From contig NC_054888.1 in assembly GCF_018320785.1 (NCBI RefSeq), forward strand, positions 22,337,938 to 22,401,937: a DNA stretch of 64,000 nt, read 5' to 3'. The notes beneath the pieces were generated by a model. That model saw only the letters and a program-made list of their open reading frames with translations. It was not told the DNA's origin and searched no databases. Both the position numbers and the translations under genes were made by a program. Positions within the stretch are counted from its first letter, which is position 1, and each line of letters opens with the position of its first letter. Positions 39,901 to 50,870 of the stretch are shown piece after piece. The DNA comes from Cheilinus undulatus. Lineage: Eukaryota; Chordata; Actinopteri; Labriformes; Labridae.

Positions 39901-42900
39901 ACAAGTGACAAAACAACATCAGGGAGCCAGAGGAGATTTTTCAGGACAGGTGTGATGCGGTCAAGGGAGTGGGTTTAGGTGAAGAGGTGTCATTCTTTCT
40001 ACCTCTGTTTCTGTTTCAGACTGAGTGGCTGTAAACTCTCAGAGAGAAGCTGTGGAGCTCTGTCCTCAGTCCTCAAATCCTCCAGTCTCAGAGAGCTGGA
40101 CCTGAGTAACAACAACCTGCAGGATTCAGGAGTTGAGCAACTTTGTGGTGGACTCACGGATCCACAGTCTACACTGCAAACTCTCAGGTAAGGATTCCAG
40201 CGCTTTAAGAAGGTTCCTTTCTTTATTTTGTGTTTATTTATTTTACTGACGAAAGTCTTTTACAGGCTGAGTGTCTGTAACCTCTCAGAGAGAAGCTGTG
40301 GAGCTCTGTCTCACTCAGTCCTCAGCTCCCAGTCCTCCAGTCTCAGAGATCTGGACCTGAGTAACAACAACCTGCAGGACTCAGGAGTTGCACTGTTGTC
40401 TTCTGGACTGGAGAGTCTACACTGCAGACTGGACTCTCTCAGGTTAGTGCAACAAAATGAATACTGCATCAACGCAGTGGCGTGCACTGTGGGGGGGCAG
40501 TTTCCCCCCTTTGTGGCCCAATTGTTGAAAAACGCACGCTAAAGTGCCCTTTTGGCAGCCAAAATGCGTGTTAAAGTGCCCTCTTGGGAGCCAAAACACG
40601 TGCTGAAGTGCCCTCGAGAGCCAAAACGTGTGCTAAAGTGCCCTCTTTGGAGTCAAAACACACGCTAAAGTGCCCCCTTGGGTGCCAAAATGCGTGCTTA
40701 AGTGCCCACCTGGTTGGCAGGACACACTAAACTGCCCTCTTGGCTGGTTAAAATATGATAAACTGCCCTTTTGGGTGGAAAAAACACATTAAACTGCCCC
40801 CTTGGCTGGTTAAAACATGATAAACTGCCCTTTTGGGTGAAAAAAAAAACAATTACCCTCTTGGCTGGTTAAAACATGATAAACCGCCCTCTTGGCTGAA
40901 GAAAACACACTACCTCCAGAAGACCATTAGGACCAAGAAATATTATGAAACATTACTGTTGCAATGACTTTTATGTTGGGTTCTTTTTTAATCTATATTG
41001 AGCCAGAACTATATCTCACAAAACCAGTTTGGATCATCTGGTGCTAATATGGTGTCAAAATGCACTAGAATACAGGAAATGGCATCTACTTAATTGAAAA
41101 TGTTTTGGGGGAAGACCCCCCATTAAAGTTGATTTTATCTTAGGATGGGGTGTTGAAGACCCTAGGTACCATGAGCAGGCCTGGATTTTGGGAATGTAAC
41201 GCCTCAGTTCCAGATGTAAAACTGAATTTTTTTTGTCTCTGTTTCTCTCTGTGTTTGTAGTCTGTCTGGCTGTTTGGTCTCAGAGGAAGGCTGTTCTTCT
41301 CTGGCCTCAGCTCTGAGCTCATCCTGTCTGACAAAGCTGGACCTGAGCTACAATCATCCAGGAGAACCAGGAGAGAAACTACTGTCTACTCTAAAGGAGG
41401 ATCCACATTGCAGACTGGAGACACTGAGGTACAGACAGAAAGACTCAGAGAGACAGACTGGTTCTAGCTACTAAAGTTGGCTCTCAGCACTTCAGCTCTA
41501 CAGGGGCTTTATGCCTTTATTTTGATAGGATAGTGGAAACAGTAGGAAACATCTGTATTGATAAACATATAGCCAAGGAGCACTTGTGGATGTACGGCCA
41601 TATTTATTTTTGACTACAGGCCTAGTATATGTATAAGAGAGGGATAGGAATTTAGGAGAAAATCACTGTGAGAAGGTCAACGGCAGTAGTGTGACTAAAA
41701 CTTAAATGAGCCCTCTTCTTCTTTGGTGATTTAATGACGGTGATCAAACAGCTCTCAGATGTGCTACTGTCACCATCTGGTGATAGTCCTGCATAACAAC
41801 CAAGCAGTGGTGAAAAACTAAAGAAAAATAAAGTCACATGAAGAATGAAAGTGTCTGAATCTCTCCTGACCCATCCCTGATGTCTAAACTGGCTCTGTTT
41901 CTTCCTCCAGGCTGGACCATGGTGGACAGCACAGACTGAAACCAGGTCTAAAGAAGTGTGAGTGTCTGCATGTTTGATTTGTGACAACACAATGATGAAT
42001 TTGACTCATGAATCAGGTAAGGATGTGAACCAACAATGATTGAGGCTGTGTCTGAATCCATCTCAGTCTTTGGGTCTGAGAGTATGAACGTCCACGTTCA
42101 CAATCACTGACATTCATCAAACAGAAAGAGTTTTAGAGTTCTGAGGAGAGGGAAAAACTACGGTTCAGTCCCTCACAGGTTGGATTAGACTTTTTTACTG
42201 TCATTTTGACCCACGGGGCAGGGCTCGACAGTGCGAGCGTTTCACTCGCATTTGCGCCTAAAAATAGGAGTGTGCAAACAGTAAAAATATTTAGGGGCAC
42301 ATTTGCGCATAAAAACATCATCCGAAGCAGCTGAAGGAGAGATCCATTGAGGAGAAAGAGGGAGAAGTTTACTGTGCTGAACCAATGTGGTCTGTAGAAA
42401 AGCGTCACATGATCCACTCGTCAGCAGAAGCCCGCAAACTTTCCTCAAAGAAGGCAAGCGAGGACAGATAGAAGGCAAGTTAGTTAACAAAACACGCAAA
42501 AATGAAACCTATTACCCCCAATTTCTGTATACAGCGTGCGCACCATGGAACGCCGGCGAATTGCACTGCGGAGTGCTTCGCTCCCTCTCTGCTCTATCAG
42601 AGTCTTTCACAGCCAGCACTCTAGACCGGCAGCAGTGCGTGCCTGGACCAACACTTCGTTCTGCTTCGTTTGAGATACGCTGCAGGTCTATTTTCAGCAC
42701 CGGCCGCTGCCAGACCTCATAAATTCACTGTTGTTCAGAAAGCACCAACCGTGGAAGTCACAAGCGCAGAACATCCGGTTCTTTCAAACTAAAAACACAA
42801 TTCACAGACTCCTGATCATAAATCATCACTATATCAACATTACATCTCATCCTGCAGCAAGAGCAAAGGGTCACCGAGAGGTCAGTGGGTCACAGAGCTA

Positions 42901-44712
42901 CAATGGCGCCATTGATGAGGAAAAGTTAACTTTTGGGGTTATTTAGCCAAAGAATTTAACATAAAACCACACTTTTAGGCAAACATTAACCTTTTAACTT
43001 CATAATGTACTCACTCAATGGCGGCAGCAATAATATCATGGACTTATGATAGTACATACTATTTCCGCGGTGCATTTTACGCTGTATATGGAAATCGGAA
43101 GTTAGTCACCTCTTCAGAAGACCGACTGCGACTGAAGTTGTAGCAGTTGACGCTGAGGAGGACGACGATAAAGGCAACGAAGACTTCGCATTAATGTCAA
43201 CTGAAGCCCCCAGCGGCCATCCTAGTGTGGAGGACCTTGAGAATGTTTCAGGATAGATGGAGCTCTTGTACTCACAATTTCTGTAAGATAGCCTAAAAAT
43301 TAATAACATTGAAGACAAAATTAAATTGCAAAACTTTTTCAAAACTTGATGATTTTACCTTTCTGTAAATTCTGTATACAAATTACAAATAATTTTGCTT
43401 CTGAATGTCTATTTGCATCACATTTGTTACGGAAAACACATTATTTGATCAATTTTCATTGTTCCTCTATATTTCTTTATGTGCTCCTAACTTTTTCAAC
43501 GTAGGAGCACGTGCTCCTTGTGAAAGGAGCACATGGAGAATTGTTCATATAAAATCATGAAAGATGATCTCATTAATAGCATTCAATTTCTAAAGCACCC
43601 TTTCACTACTAATAATTGATCCAAAGAACAGTCTTTGAGCTTCAGCATTTTTGATGGTATGGAGAGAAAAGATGAACACAGCAGCACAGCATTTACTCCT
43701 CATGTCATTTTTGACACAATGACAGCGGAGAACAATCCCTGTCCTCAAACAAGCAAATATGAACTGTGCCATTTAAGATAATAATTTACTTTGATAAGAA
43801 TATTTTCAGTATACAGATGTAGTAGTTTAAAGACCATAGCTGATTCTCCAGATGTTTATTATCCACATACAGCACCATCATGTGTGCTGCTGAGTATTGG
43901 TGGATGTAATATAGCGCCACACAGTGGACACAGGAGGTGAAATGAAACACATGAACCTAAACTCAAGGCCATAGAAATGTCTGAACTTTGAACTGTTTGG
44001 TGTCTGTCTGGGATTGTGGAGCTGCAGCTCACTGTGGTCTGTTCACATTCAAATAGAAACAGGAAGTAGAATTTCAGGGCTGAATATGAAATGTTAGTTT
44101 GACTCTGTCAGTAACCTTGTTTAGGAATGATCAGATGATAACCATCAGCTGTGTTGTGTCTCGTTCTATCCATCAGATGCCTGTGAGCTGGAAGTGGACA
44201 CAAACACAGTGGGCAGAAGACTCAAACTGTCTGACAACAACAGGATGGTGACATGGGTGGAGGAGGATCAGCCATATCCTGATCATCCAGACAGATTTAA
44301 GTGTGATCAGCTGCTGTGTCGGACTGGACTGACTGGTCGCTGTTACTGGGAGGTCGAGTGGAGAGGAGAGGTTCATGTATCAGTAAGTTACAGAGGAATC
44401 AGACGGAGAGTAGACAGTAATGCGTGTGAGTTTGGATGGAATGATCAGTCCTGGAGTCTGTTCTGCTCTGATGATAAATTTTTCTCTGTCCTTCACAATA
44501 AAAGACAAACATTCATCTCCTCCTCCTCTTCATCCTCTGGTAGAGTAGCGGTGTATCTGGATCATCCTGCTGGCTCTCTGTCCTTCTACAGAGTCTCCTC
44601 TGACAGACTGATCCACCTCCAAACCTTCAACACCACATTCACTGAACCGCTCTATCCTGGGTTTGGGTTTTGGTTAGGTTCAAGTTCCTCAGTGTCTCTG
44701 TGTTCTCTGTAG
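30827..44712 (+). CDS. NLR gene 2: NLRC3-like/NLRP12-like receptor (FISNA-NACHT-LRR-B30.2), spliced
   Basis: A tandem paralogue of gene 1 in the same orientation. Exons: 30827-30937, 33063-33138, 33260-33470, 33698-35501, 35587-35754, 35844-36017, 40020-40187, 40266-40442, 41261-41428, 41911-41957 and 44177-44712. They total 3,640 nt with one open frame of about 1,212 codons to TAG at 44710-44712. Compared with gene 1 it has a single visible N-terminal repeat and five LRR exons instead of four. Walker A and B, the winged-helix signature and the B30.2 core are intact. No separate first exon was found in the 14 kb upstream; translation could start at the ATG inside the 30827 exon, or the leader exon may be diverged or lost. 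Introns contain a Harbinger-like element, a possible SWIM-domain remnant, a minisatellite and a hAT-like insertion. Confidence 0.88.
31143..32396 (+). mobile_element. Harbinger-like element with a Myb/SANT-like ORF
   Basis: Left end GAGCCCCGTTCCTCATACAT and right end, inverted, GGACCCCGTTCCTTGTACCT match at most positions and enclose 1.25 kb. The element holds the Myb-like exons at 31376-31878 but no DDE transposase frame was seen, so it looks non-autonomous. No clear target duplication was identified, so the exact ends are uncertain. Confidence 0.5.
31376..31878 (+). pseudogene. Myb/SANT-like DNA-binding protein fragment of Harbinger type
   Basis: Exon 31376-31546 starts at ATG and encodes [20 protein letters not shown], then [19 protein letters not shown], the pattern of the Myb-like accessory protein of fish Harbinger elements. 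A second exon at 31811-31878 gives [19 protein letters not shown], the expected continuation. Joining the visible donor (caa|gtaagg) to the visible acceptor (atatag) puts the second exon one base out of frame, so this copy is probably inactive or uses another splice site. Confidence 0.5.
33063..33138 (+). CDS. Gene 2, linker exon
   Basis: A 76-nt exon (phase 2 in, phase 0 out) that reads as identical to gene 1 exon 5736-5811, inside the 538-bp identity tract shared by the two genes. Confidence 0.75.
33260..33470 (+). CDS. Gene 2, pre-FISNA helical exon
   Basis: A 211-nt exon (phase 0 in, phase 1 out). The 5' half reads as identical to gene 1 up to 33345. The 3' half then differs at several codons ([20 protein letters not shown]), with a two-codon deletion relative to gene 1. 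Confidence 0.85.
33698..35501 (+). CDS. Gene 2, FISNA-NACHT exon
   Basis: An exon of 1,804 nt, phase 1 in and phase 2 out. FISNA-like start ([20 protein letters not shown]), Walker A GVAGIGKT at 33988-34011, Walker [11 protein letters not shown] about 73 residues later, and [17 protein letters not shown]. It is eight codons longer than the gene 1 exon, in the segment after [10 protein letters not shown], where gene 2 carries a basic insertion ([19 protein letters not shown]). The donor is again CT|GTAGGT with TAG overlapping the splice site. Confidence 0.92.
35587..35754 (+). CDS. Gene 2, LRR exon 1
   Basis: A 168-nt phase-2/phase-2 exon ([39 protein letters not shown]). It starts only 85 bases after the NACHT exon. 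Gene 1 has no exon at this position. Confidence 0.87.
35844..36017 (+). CDS. Gene 2, LRR exon 2
   Basis: A 174-nt phase-2/phase-2 exon with two extra codons ([19 protein letters not shown]) and the [18 protein letters not shown] second half. The donor is gttagt. No counterpart at this position in gene 1. Confidence 0.87.
37105..38235. repeat. Element with short inverted arms in an intron of gene 2
   Basis: tgacctatggctaag at about 37,111-37,125 and its inverse cttagccataggtca at about 38,212-38,226 bracket 1.1 kb. Inside each arm lies another inverted pair (cactcggac at about 37,141-37,149; gtccgagtg at about 38,153-38,161). It encloses the SWIM-like frame at 37,150-37,440. Probably a transposon or nested repeats, class unknown. 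Confidence 0.4.
37150..37440 (+). pseudogene. Possible SWIM-domain (transposon-derived) protein remnant
   Basis: The frame 37167-37352 (ending [10 protein letters not shown]) continues past a TAA with [20 protein letters not shown] and KIEDQH. The order resembles the segment before the Cys-x-Cys zinc ligands of SWIM-type proteins carried by some animal repeats. The zinc ligands themselves are not preserved. Recognition is weak; it could also be chance similarity. Confidence 0.3.
40020..40187 (+). CDS. Gene 2, LRR exon 3
   Basis: A 168-nt phase-2/phase-2 exon ([35 protein letters not shown]). The acceptor is ctgtttcag and the donor gtaagg. It matches gene 1 LRR exon 1 in upstream intron context and gene 1 LRR exon 2 in its donor side. 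Confidence 0.87.
40266..40442 (+). CDS. Gene 2, LRR exon 4
   Basis: A 177-nt phase-2/phase-2 exon with three extra codons relative to the 168-nt standard ([20 protein letters not shown]). The donor is gttagt. It corresponds to gene 1 LRR exon 3. Confidence 0.86.
40490..40915. repeat. Degenerate minisatellite of about 30-34 bp
   Basis: About a dozen imperfect units built on aaagtgccctcttgg followed by gagccaaaacacgtgct, drifting to aaactgcccttttgg plus ctggttaaaacatgat in the 3' half. It occupies the intron place where gene 1 carries its LINE remnant. A LINE-tail-like piece (attaaagttgattttatctt) survives just downstream at about 41,124. Confidence 0.8.
41261..41428 (+). CDS. Gene 2, LRR exon 5 (last)
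   Basis: A 168-nt phase-2/phase-2 exon of the terminal type ([39 protein letters not shown]). The acceptor is gtttgtag and the donor gtacag. Confidence 0.88.
41911..41957 (+). CDS. Gene 2, 47-nt connector exon
   Basis: [15 protein letters not shown], identical in protein to the gene 1 exon. Phase 2 in, phase 1 out; donor gtgagt. Confidence 0.85.
42215..43535. mobile_element. hAT-like insertion in the last intron of gene 2
   Basis: Comparison with gene 1 (14,850-14,925) shows 1.3 kb of extra sequence starting cagggctcgacagtgcgagc, a hAT-type end. It ends near a run of gtgctcc/ggagcac repeats at about 43,500-43,533. The right terminus does not mirror the left well, so it may be truncated. An acidic open stretch near 43,130-43,255 was not recognised. 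Confidence 0.5.
44177..44712 (+). CDS. Gene 2, B30.2 (PRY-SPRY) exon and stop
   Basis: 536 nt including [77 protein letters not shown] and TEPLYPGF. The core is like gene 1, but the segment [18 protein letters not shown] differs strongly from the same segment in genes 1 and 3. Confidence 0.92.
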
Positions 44713-45062
44713 CTCAAACGCTGCTGTCTGAATCCAAAGCTTAGTCAGACTACACACTAGATGATTTATCATCTCTGATTAATCTGATTGATTTGATTAA
44801 AAGCTTGTCAGTAATTCTTCCTCACTACTTGAACTTGTATTGGTGTATATATCACTGTTCAACTGCTCAGCACTCATTTTTATATTATCAAGTCCAAAAT
44901 GGCTCATTTTAGTCTTGTTTTAGCTCAGATACTTCTTGTTTGGTCTAATGAAGCCCACAGACACAAACAGCTGATCAGATACAAAGGTGGAAGAGCATGT
45001 AGCATGTAGCCTGTAGCCGAAGCTGTAAAATAGTGCCAAACACAGCGGCTTTCTCCCAGAAA

Positions 45063-45068
45063 AATAAA
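45063..45068 (+). promoter_or_regulatory. Candidate polyadenylation signal, gene 2
   Basis: AATAAA 351 nt after the stop codon, at the position equivalent to 16959-16964 in gene 1 and followed by the same T-rich sequence. Confidence 0.45.
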
Positions 45069-45607
45069 ACGCTTCAAAAATGTTTGAATACAGCGTACAG
45101 TTGAGCCAACATTGTTTTTTTGTCCCATTTTGAACCCTGTAGGTAAAAATGGGCCAAAGAGCGGGGTCAGAGAGGAGCCTTCATTCAGCCTTCAGCTACA
45201 TTAGTTGTCTGTATCTCTGCTTGTGCGTTGTTGATTTACTTTGCTGTGTCCATTTTTGTCCACTACACTGCCTTCACTTTCACAAAAGCCAGTGTGACTG
45301 CCGTTAAAATCAAAGTCCAGTCACTGGGTCTCTAAATTTGTAGACTCCTTAGTCTGAGCTTTTCTTTCTTCTCAGTCCACCATCTTTAAAGTCACATGTG
45401 AAACCACATGTGGAGCCAGATGTGTTTTGGCCACATTGTCTTCTTTGTTCTGGTCGGCAGTTTTGAGAACCTCAGCTACCTTCTCTCCCTCTCTTTTCTC
45501 TCTGTCTTACACTCTCACACACATATTTATCATCTTTGCTTTGTAAATACTTTTTTGTTGCAGTTTATTTTTATATGTCATTTGTTCAAGAGTCATTTAT
45601 TACAATT

Positions 45608-46012
45608 TATGCTGCTTGGTTTAATAATAAATTCTATTATAGATTTTCAGAGAAGTTTGTGGTTATTGTGCATAAACATTGTAATATTTTGCTGTTATCT
45701 GTATTTCAGTGATTCATTTAGTTGTTGTGTCTTTAGCTTATCTGTATAAAGATCACTCTGTGGTTGTTAAATCTGTTTGTAAAACTTCAGGGTGTATTTT
45801 CAAACCAGATCAATGTATCCCGGCTGTCTCACTTAATCTTGTTCGAGTTGAACTCCTGTTAAACCTTTATTTTATTATTAATGTGACAAACTCATATGCT
45901 AAAGCTCTCAGTTTTATGTGGTATAAACTGTTAAAGGGTCAGATAAGGTGACTTCATGAAGAGTTCAGTGAAGTAACTTCAGTATTTAACCAAATACAAA
46001 TCTGGTTAATCT
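45608..46012 (+). repeat. Flanking repeat, copy 1 of an inverted pair with 54,885-55,268
   Basis: About 400 bp downstream of gene 2 that recurs, inverted, at 54,885-55,268 (for example ttttcaaaccagatcaatgt and agaagtttgtggttattgtg). The pair fits an inverted duplication of an NLR flank, since gene 3 is also inverted relative to gene 2. Confidence 0.7.
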
Positions 46013-46741
46013 ACTAAGACTTCTTAGCAGCTATAAAACATGCAAAAGTTGGCAACCCTAACTAGGGCTGTCAATATTTATCTACGGTCACATTCGAATT
46101 CCATTTATTATTTTTTACAGCATTTGAATTATATTCAAATATTTATGCACATTTTAAAAATAAATATGTTTGTAAAATGTTCAGTTGCTTCAATCACCAT
46201 TTAGTTACACATTTGTCCACTAGAGCACCCACCAACATTACATCACAGATTACAACAAAGTAATATGAGCCAAAACTAGTTAATGGTAATTTTTTATTAA
46301 CATTTTACTGCAAACACAGCCATCTGCATTAAGATGCTTTTAACAGGTTTAATACTGTTGGTCAACTTTAATATGAACAAACGGGTTAGAAATTAAATGT
46401 CAAACAAAAACAAATTATATTGTGCCGCTTACATGGTAATGACATGGTAATCAGTCCCTACAGTTTGTTAGCCAAAAACACAAGGCGATCCACGTTTTCT
46501 GAATCAAAAGCCGGAGGTGCCCGGGATGCACAGGTTAATGGCATGCCAGCCAGGACAGGAGAGGATACCTGGACCAGGACATTTTCTACCACAACAGCGG
46601 GTTACTGTCGGTGGGCAGCACAGTTTACTCTCGTACATCAGCATCTCTTGTTGTAGTGAAGTCTCACTTGCCAAATCACCACCAGTGTGTGCACCACCTT
46701 GGCGATAAACATCCCTAAAAAGGTCCCCCATGGCACTGATA

Positions 46742-49435
46742 CCCCTTTTCCATCAAAAGAACCAGGTGCTCGTTTGGTGCTAGTGCTTGTGCCAGTGCTT
46801 AGTTGGTTCTAATCACGTTCTTCATAAGAACCGGTTTGGTTTTCCATCGGCAAGGAGCCAAGTTGGAGTCATGTCATTGCGTCCCCGTAAAACGTCAGTA
46901 CGTCACTGCATTTTACCCAAGGACGTTCGCGCCATGCGGAAGTAAACAAAGCAACAATGGAGGCGTGATGATCCTGGCTTTGCAAGCCTGCATAAAGATC
47001 CAGAGCCAAAAAACAACAACTGTTACAGACTATCCATCTTTGTTGGAGTCACAGCGAATTGCGACCACGTTTGAGAAGACAGGTAATTATCAAAAGCTGG
47101 GTTTCCATTACACTTGGAAATGCATAAAATCGAAATAGCGCAATAGAAAACTGCTAATGGAAACACCTGAATTTCGAAAAAAAAACTAAAATATCGCTAA
47201 AAAGTTGGGTTTTTCAGGTGTTTCAATATAGAAATATATCGCAAAAGTGCAATGGAAGCACTTTTTCTGCATTTACAAGTCACGGGACGTGACGTACGGT
47301 GTCACGTGACCAGTCACTCTGAGACAACATGGCGCGGTGTTAGCCTTTGCTAGGCTACTTAGCTTCGACCACGCTTGCGTCAAGTACATAGCAGTTAAAC
47401 AAACGTTTACGTTTGACGATTGACAATGATATCTTTGTTTATCATTATAGATGGTCTTACGGCTGACTGCGAGGAAGTGCCTTCTAAAAGAAATGACTGC
47501 AAGCTGGAGCTAAGCAAGAAAATGTCGCTGACCTGCTGTGTACTCCATAATATTTAACCATCTAGATCGGTGATTTTCTTTGTGTGTGACTGAAGGCATG
47601 CTGTTCTATCCAAATAAACTGTCATGAGATGAACAGATGTTTGTATTTAAACAGTCCTTTCCATCATGCTGTTCACCTTTAGTTGATGCTGTAATTGATG
47701 CTCAAGGACGCATGACAAGTTACTGTGACATCCACGTTTCTGTACCCATCGCTGTTGTTTGACATGTTTCAATAAATTGTTTGAGATGAGGAAATCACCA
47801 TTGCATTCTTTACTGAAATGCCCCACTTTTTCTGTCAGTATAGCATGTACTTTTTACATTTTCCACAGATTTATCGAAATCAACAATACAAATCAAATAA
47901 TATAGTTATGTGCTAGAGTATGGCAGTTTATCAATCTAGCTTGGTGTGAAAAAAGAAAACTCACATGCTGCTGTTATGTTTGAAAGTAAGAATGTGTGGA
48001 TGAACTCATTTTTGACACTATTAGACCCTTTTCATTATTTCATTTGGCCATTTCTGCAACATTTTCTGCCCTTTTTAACCTATTTTGCCACTCTTTAACC
48101 CATTTTTGCAACTTTCCTGCCAATTGCTCTTCCTGTGTGTCACTCTTTAACCCCTTTTCACTACTGTGCCAGGCTATTTTGCTATATTTTTGTGACTTCT
48201 AACCAATTTCCATTCCCATTCCCTTTGTTCCACTCTTGTATCCATTTTTTAACCTCTTTTCATGACTATGTTTGCACCATTTTGCCATCTATAACCCTTT
48301 TTTTATTTTATGCCCCGTTTTTCCTCTTTAACCTATTTTTGCCACATTTTAACCTCTTTTCCTGCATATTTTTGCCCCTTTGAGCCACTCCAAAGCACAT
48401 TTTGCCACTCTCTAACCCCTTTTCATCCCATACTCTGAGCATATTTGCAACATTTCAGCCAGTCTTAACCCATTTTTAAAAAGATATTTAATAATAATGG
48501 CTGACAAGTAAATTTCTGTAAAAACAGATCAAAATCAGATAATTCTAAAACTATTTAAACAGTAATTGTTTTTGGGGTGTATTTAACAGCTGCAGACATT
48601 TGAAGCCAAAAGATACTCTTAAAACCAGAGCCTGATTTGGCTCTCGGGCCACCAACTGATGATCAGTGTTGTAGATTACAGACGAAACATGCATCTCTTT
48701 TCACAAATAACGTTTTATTTACATAAAGTACACATTAACATAATTACAAATTAACTTTAAAGACCAAACTATTTGGTCCGAGAGGAAGACGAGGAAGATG
48801 AGCAGCAGGATGGAACAGGCGAGCTGCAGAATGGGACTGGCGATGCTGGACGTGGTAACAGAGCCTCCAAATCCACGGTCAACAACTCTAAAATGAGCAA
48901 GAAACGTTGTTGATTACCATATAGTTCAGTGATATAATTAAACAGGCCATTGTGTAACAATGAGGGAAGTTCTGAATATAGGTCAGGCATTGTTATTGTT
49001 TGTTAGCTTACTAACGGCTAGCTTACTGGCTAGAAAACAATAGCACACACCACGTTAGCTGGCGTAACGTTCATAACATTGATGAGGGAATATCGTAGCA
49101 AGCGTATTCAGAGTAGTCTGACAAGTGGGTGAAATAAAACTTACCAGGATCAGTAACAGTGGTCTGCAGGACGGAGTACACCAGCATGTACTCCTTCGTG
49201 GCTGTGGCTGAGTTCAGGATGACTGTTTTCCACCGCGTCACGATCGTCACGATAACCCCACCCCCCGCCCCCTGATGTAGTTGGTGCTTCGCTCTGGCCC
49301 AGCAAAGTTGGTGCTTGCTAAGCACCAGTTTTTAGCACCTGGAGCCAGTGCTTTGTTGGTGGAAACAGAAAGAACCGGTGCTAACCCAGGCACTAGCCTG
49401 GAACCAGCCCTAGCACCAGCTCGGTCAAAAAGGGG
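46742..49435. mobile_element. Nested DNA element inside the hAT element
   Basis: CCCCTTTTCCATCAAAAGAA on the left, and GCTCGGTCAAAAAGGGG on the right read inverted, are matching ends. Further inward both sides carry ggtgctagtgc/gcactagc-type motifs and accggtt sequences. About 2.7 kb. Inside lie a candidate further MITE end (gggtttccattacacttgg at about 47,099) and a pyrimidine-rich repeat. Superfamily not determined. Confidence 0.5.
48020..48480. repeat. Degenerate pyrimidine-rich tandem repeat
   Basis: Repeated variants of ttttgccactctttaaccc and cttttcatgactat, about 25-30 bp apart, run for roughly 450 bp. The open frames across it (47996-48383) reflect composition, not genes. Confidence 0.6.
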
Positions 49436-49829
49436 CATGAGAGCGCTTTTCTCCTCCTGGTGAGCCCCCGTTGCCACACCTCCACCCTCCTTGTTTTCTG
49501 TGCTCCCCTCCTCCTCCACAATAATTTTCAGCTCCCATTTAACCTTTTCACGCACCTCCTGATGCTCGTCACCCACTTGTCATGCTAGTGGTCATTGCTG
49601 CGCCTCTGTGTTTTGAGTGTGAAAACTTTATTGTTCATCATGTCACGTGTTATGTGATGAAACATTTGGTTTCTGTACACATATGGGTGAAGTAGAGACT
49701 TGAGAACGATTAAAAACGTCTAAATATATATAAAAAACACAGTGATTTAAGCATTCGACTTTCAACAAGTTTTTAATATTCAAATTATATTCGAACCCTG
49801 AAATTTGTTCCAACAGCCTTAACCCTAAC

Positions 49830-50532
49830 TACATTCCTCAAGTAGTTTGGTCTGGATTGACAAAAACAAACATGGCTCATTGACAAAGACGGCAAAGCAT
49901 CCTGGGTCTGACACTGGTACAGGTGTAATTCTTACAGTGACCAGCAGAGAGCGCTGTACCCTGCAGAAACCAATGAACAGGACCAGTGAGACTGTTTAAT
50001 CCACACATCAGAGATTATTTTAGCAGAATTATCAGAAAAGCATAGCTTTATTATAATGCAGAGTGTCATACGTTTTCTTTATTTTATTGGGGAATTTTAG
50101 GCTTTAATATTACCTTCAATTCATAATGTCTCTCTGTCCTGAGCAGGGTTACTGATACATTGCATTTCCTATTTTACATTTTAGAAAAGGGATCTTTGAA
50201 AAAACTTTATCAGGACTATATTTAATCAGCAATTCTTAATATTTTGCACATCATGCAAAATAAGTTCAAAAAAGGAAGAGTTTCAAATAATTAAAAGTAA
50301 AAAAGAAAGGATCTATTCATAAAGCAGGTAAAAAAAAACATCCATTTAAGTTGGTTAAATCTGTATTTCTTCAACCAAAACTTTGATCAATAATGAGTTG
50401 TCATTTCTATCAAACAGTTTAAATAATTAATGACATGAATGGTCCAAATAATCCCTGCAGTTGTGGTTTAGTAGTGTTTTTGTTCAAGTTTAATTTTTCT
50501 TTAAATTTTATTTCACAAGGAAACAGAAAGAA
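49830..50532. other. Non-coding, no gene seen
   Basis: AT-rich sequence between the hAT element and the B30.2 remnant. No exon, RNA gene or clear element end was recognised. Confidence 0.5.
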
Positions 50533-50536
50533 ACAT

Positions 50537-50870
50537 AAAACTCAAACTGTCTGACAACAACAGGACTGTGACATTAGAGGAGGAGGAGCAGTCATATCCT
50601 GATCATCCAGACAGATTTGACTGCTGTCAGCTGCTGTCTAACTGGTCTGACTGGGAGGTCAGGTGGAGAGGATGGGTTTACGTATCAGTGAGTTACAGTA
50701 GCTACAGACACAAACATCTGATCAGATACTCTGAGGTGGAAGAGCACGTAGCCTATAGCCGAAGCTCACACTGTAAAATAGTGCCAAACACAGCGGCTTT
50801 CTCCAAGAAAAATAAAACGCTTCAAAAATGTCTAGATACAGCGTACAGTTGAGCCATCATTGATTTTTGT
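50537..50870 (+). pseudogene. B30.2 exon remnant fused to NLR 3' UTR
   Basis: 50537-50700 matches the start of the B30.2 exon ([20 protein letters not shown], then DHPDRFDC, with residues missing in the LTG-CYWEVEW region, and VSVSYS). At about 50,698 the sequence jumps straight into the NLR 3' UTR (agacacaaacatctgatcag onward, as at 16,856 in gene 1), including the AATAAA at 50811-50816. The SPRY core is deleted and no LRR exon precedes it, so this is a dead fragment of a further NLR copy. Confidence 0.85.

Larger units (their letters stand above)
36018..40019. other. Large intron of gene 2 between LRR exons 2 and 3
   Basis: No exon seen. Its 5' part (36,062-36,175) and 3' part (39,255-40,010) match the gene 1 intron upstream of 12,517. 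The middle holds element-like sequence, including the inverted-arm unit at 37.1-38.2 kb and an unrecognised 80-codon frame at 36434-36676. Confidence 0.6.
46063..49821. mobile_element. hAT element with perfect 8-bp target duplication
   Basis: ACCCTAAC flanks both ends (46055-46062 and 49822-49829). The left end is TAGGGCTGTCAATATT and the right end TCCAACAGCCTTA, inverted repeats typical of hAT. Subterminal attcgaat-like motifs occur at both sides. About 3.8 kb long, but most of the interior is another nested element. No transposase frame was recognised. Confidence 0.8.

Noticed and set aside
40490..40915. Regular repeats considered as a CRISPR-like array
   Set aside because: Units are contiguous and degenerate with no unique spacers, and the setting is a vertebrate intron.
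45408..45951. Hydrophobic open frames downstream of gene 2
   Set aside because: T-rich composition gives leucine- and phenylalanine-rich translations. The inverted copy at 54.9-55.3 kb does not preserve the same frame length, and no family was recognised.
47996..48383. Phenylalanine/serine-rich open frames
   Set aside because: Produced by the pyrimidine-rich degenerate repeat.
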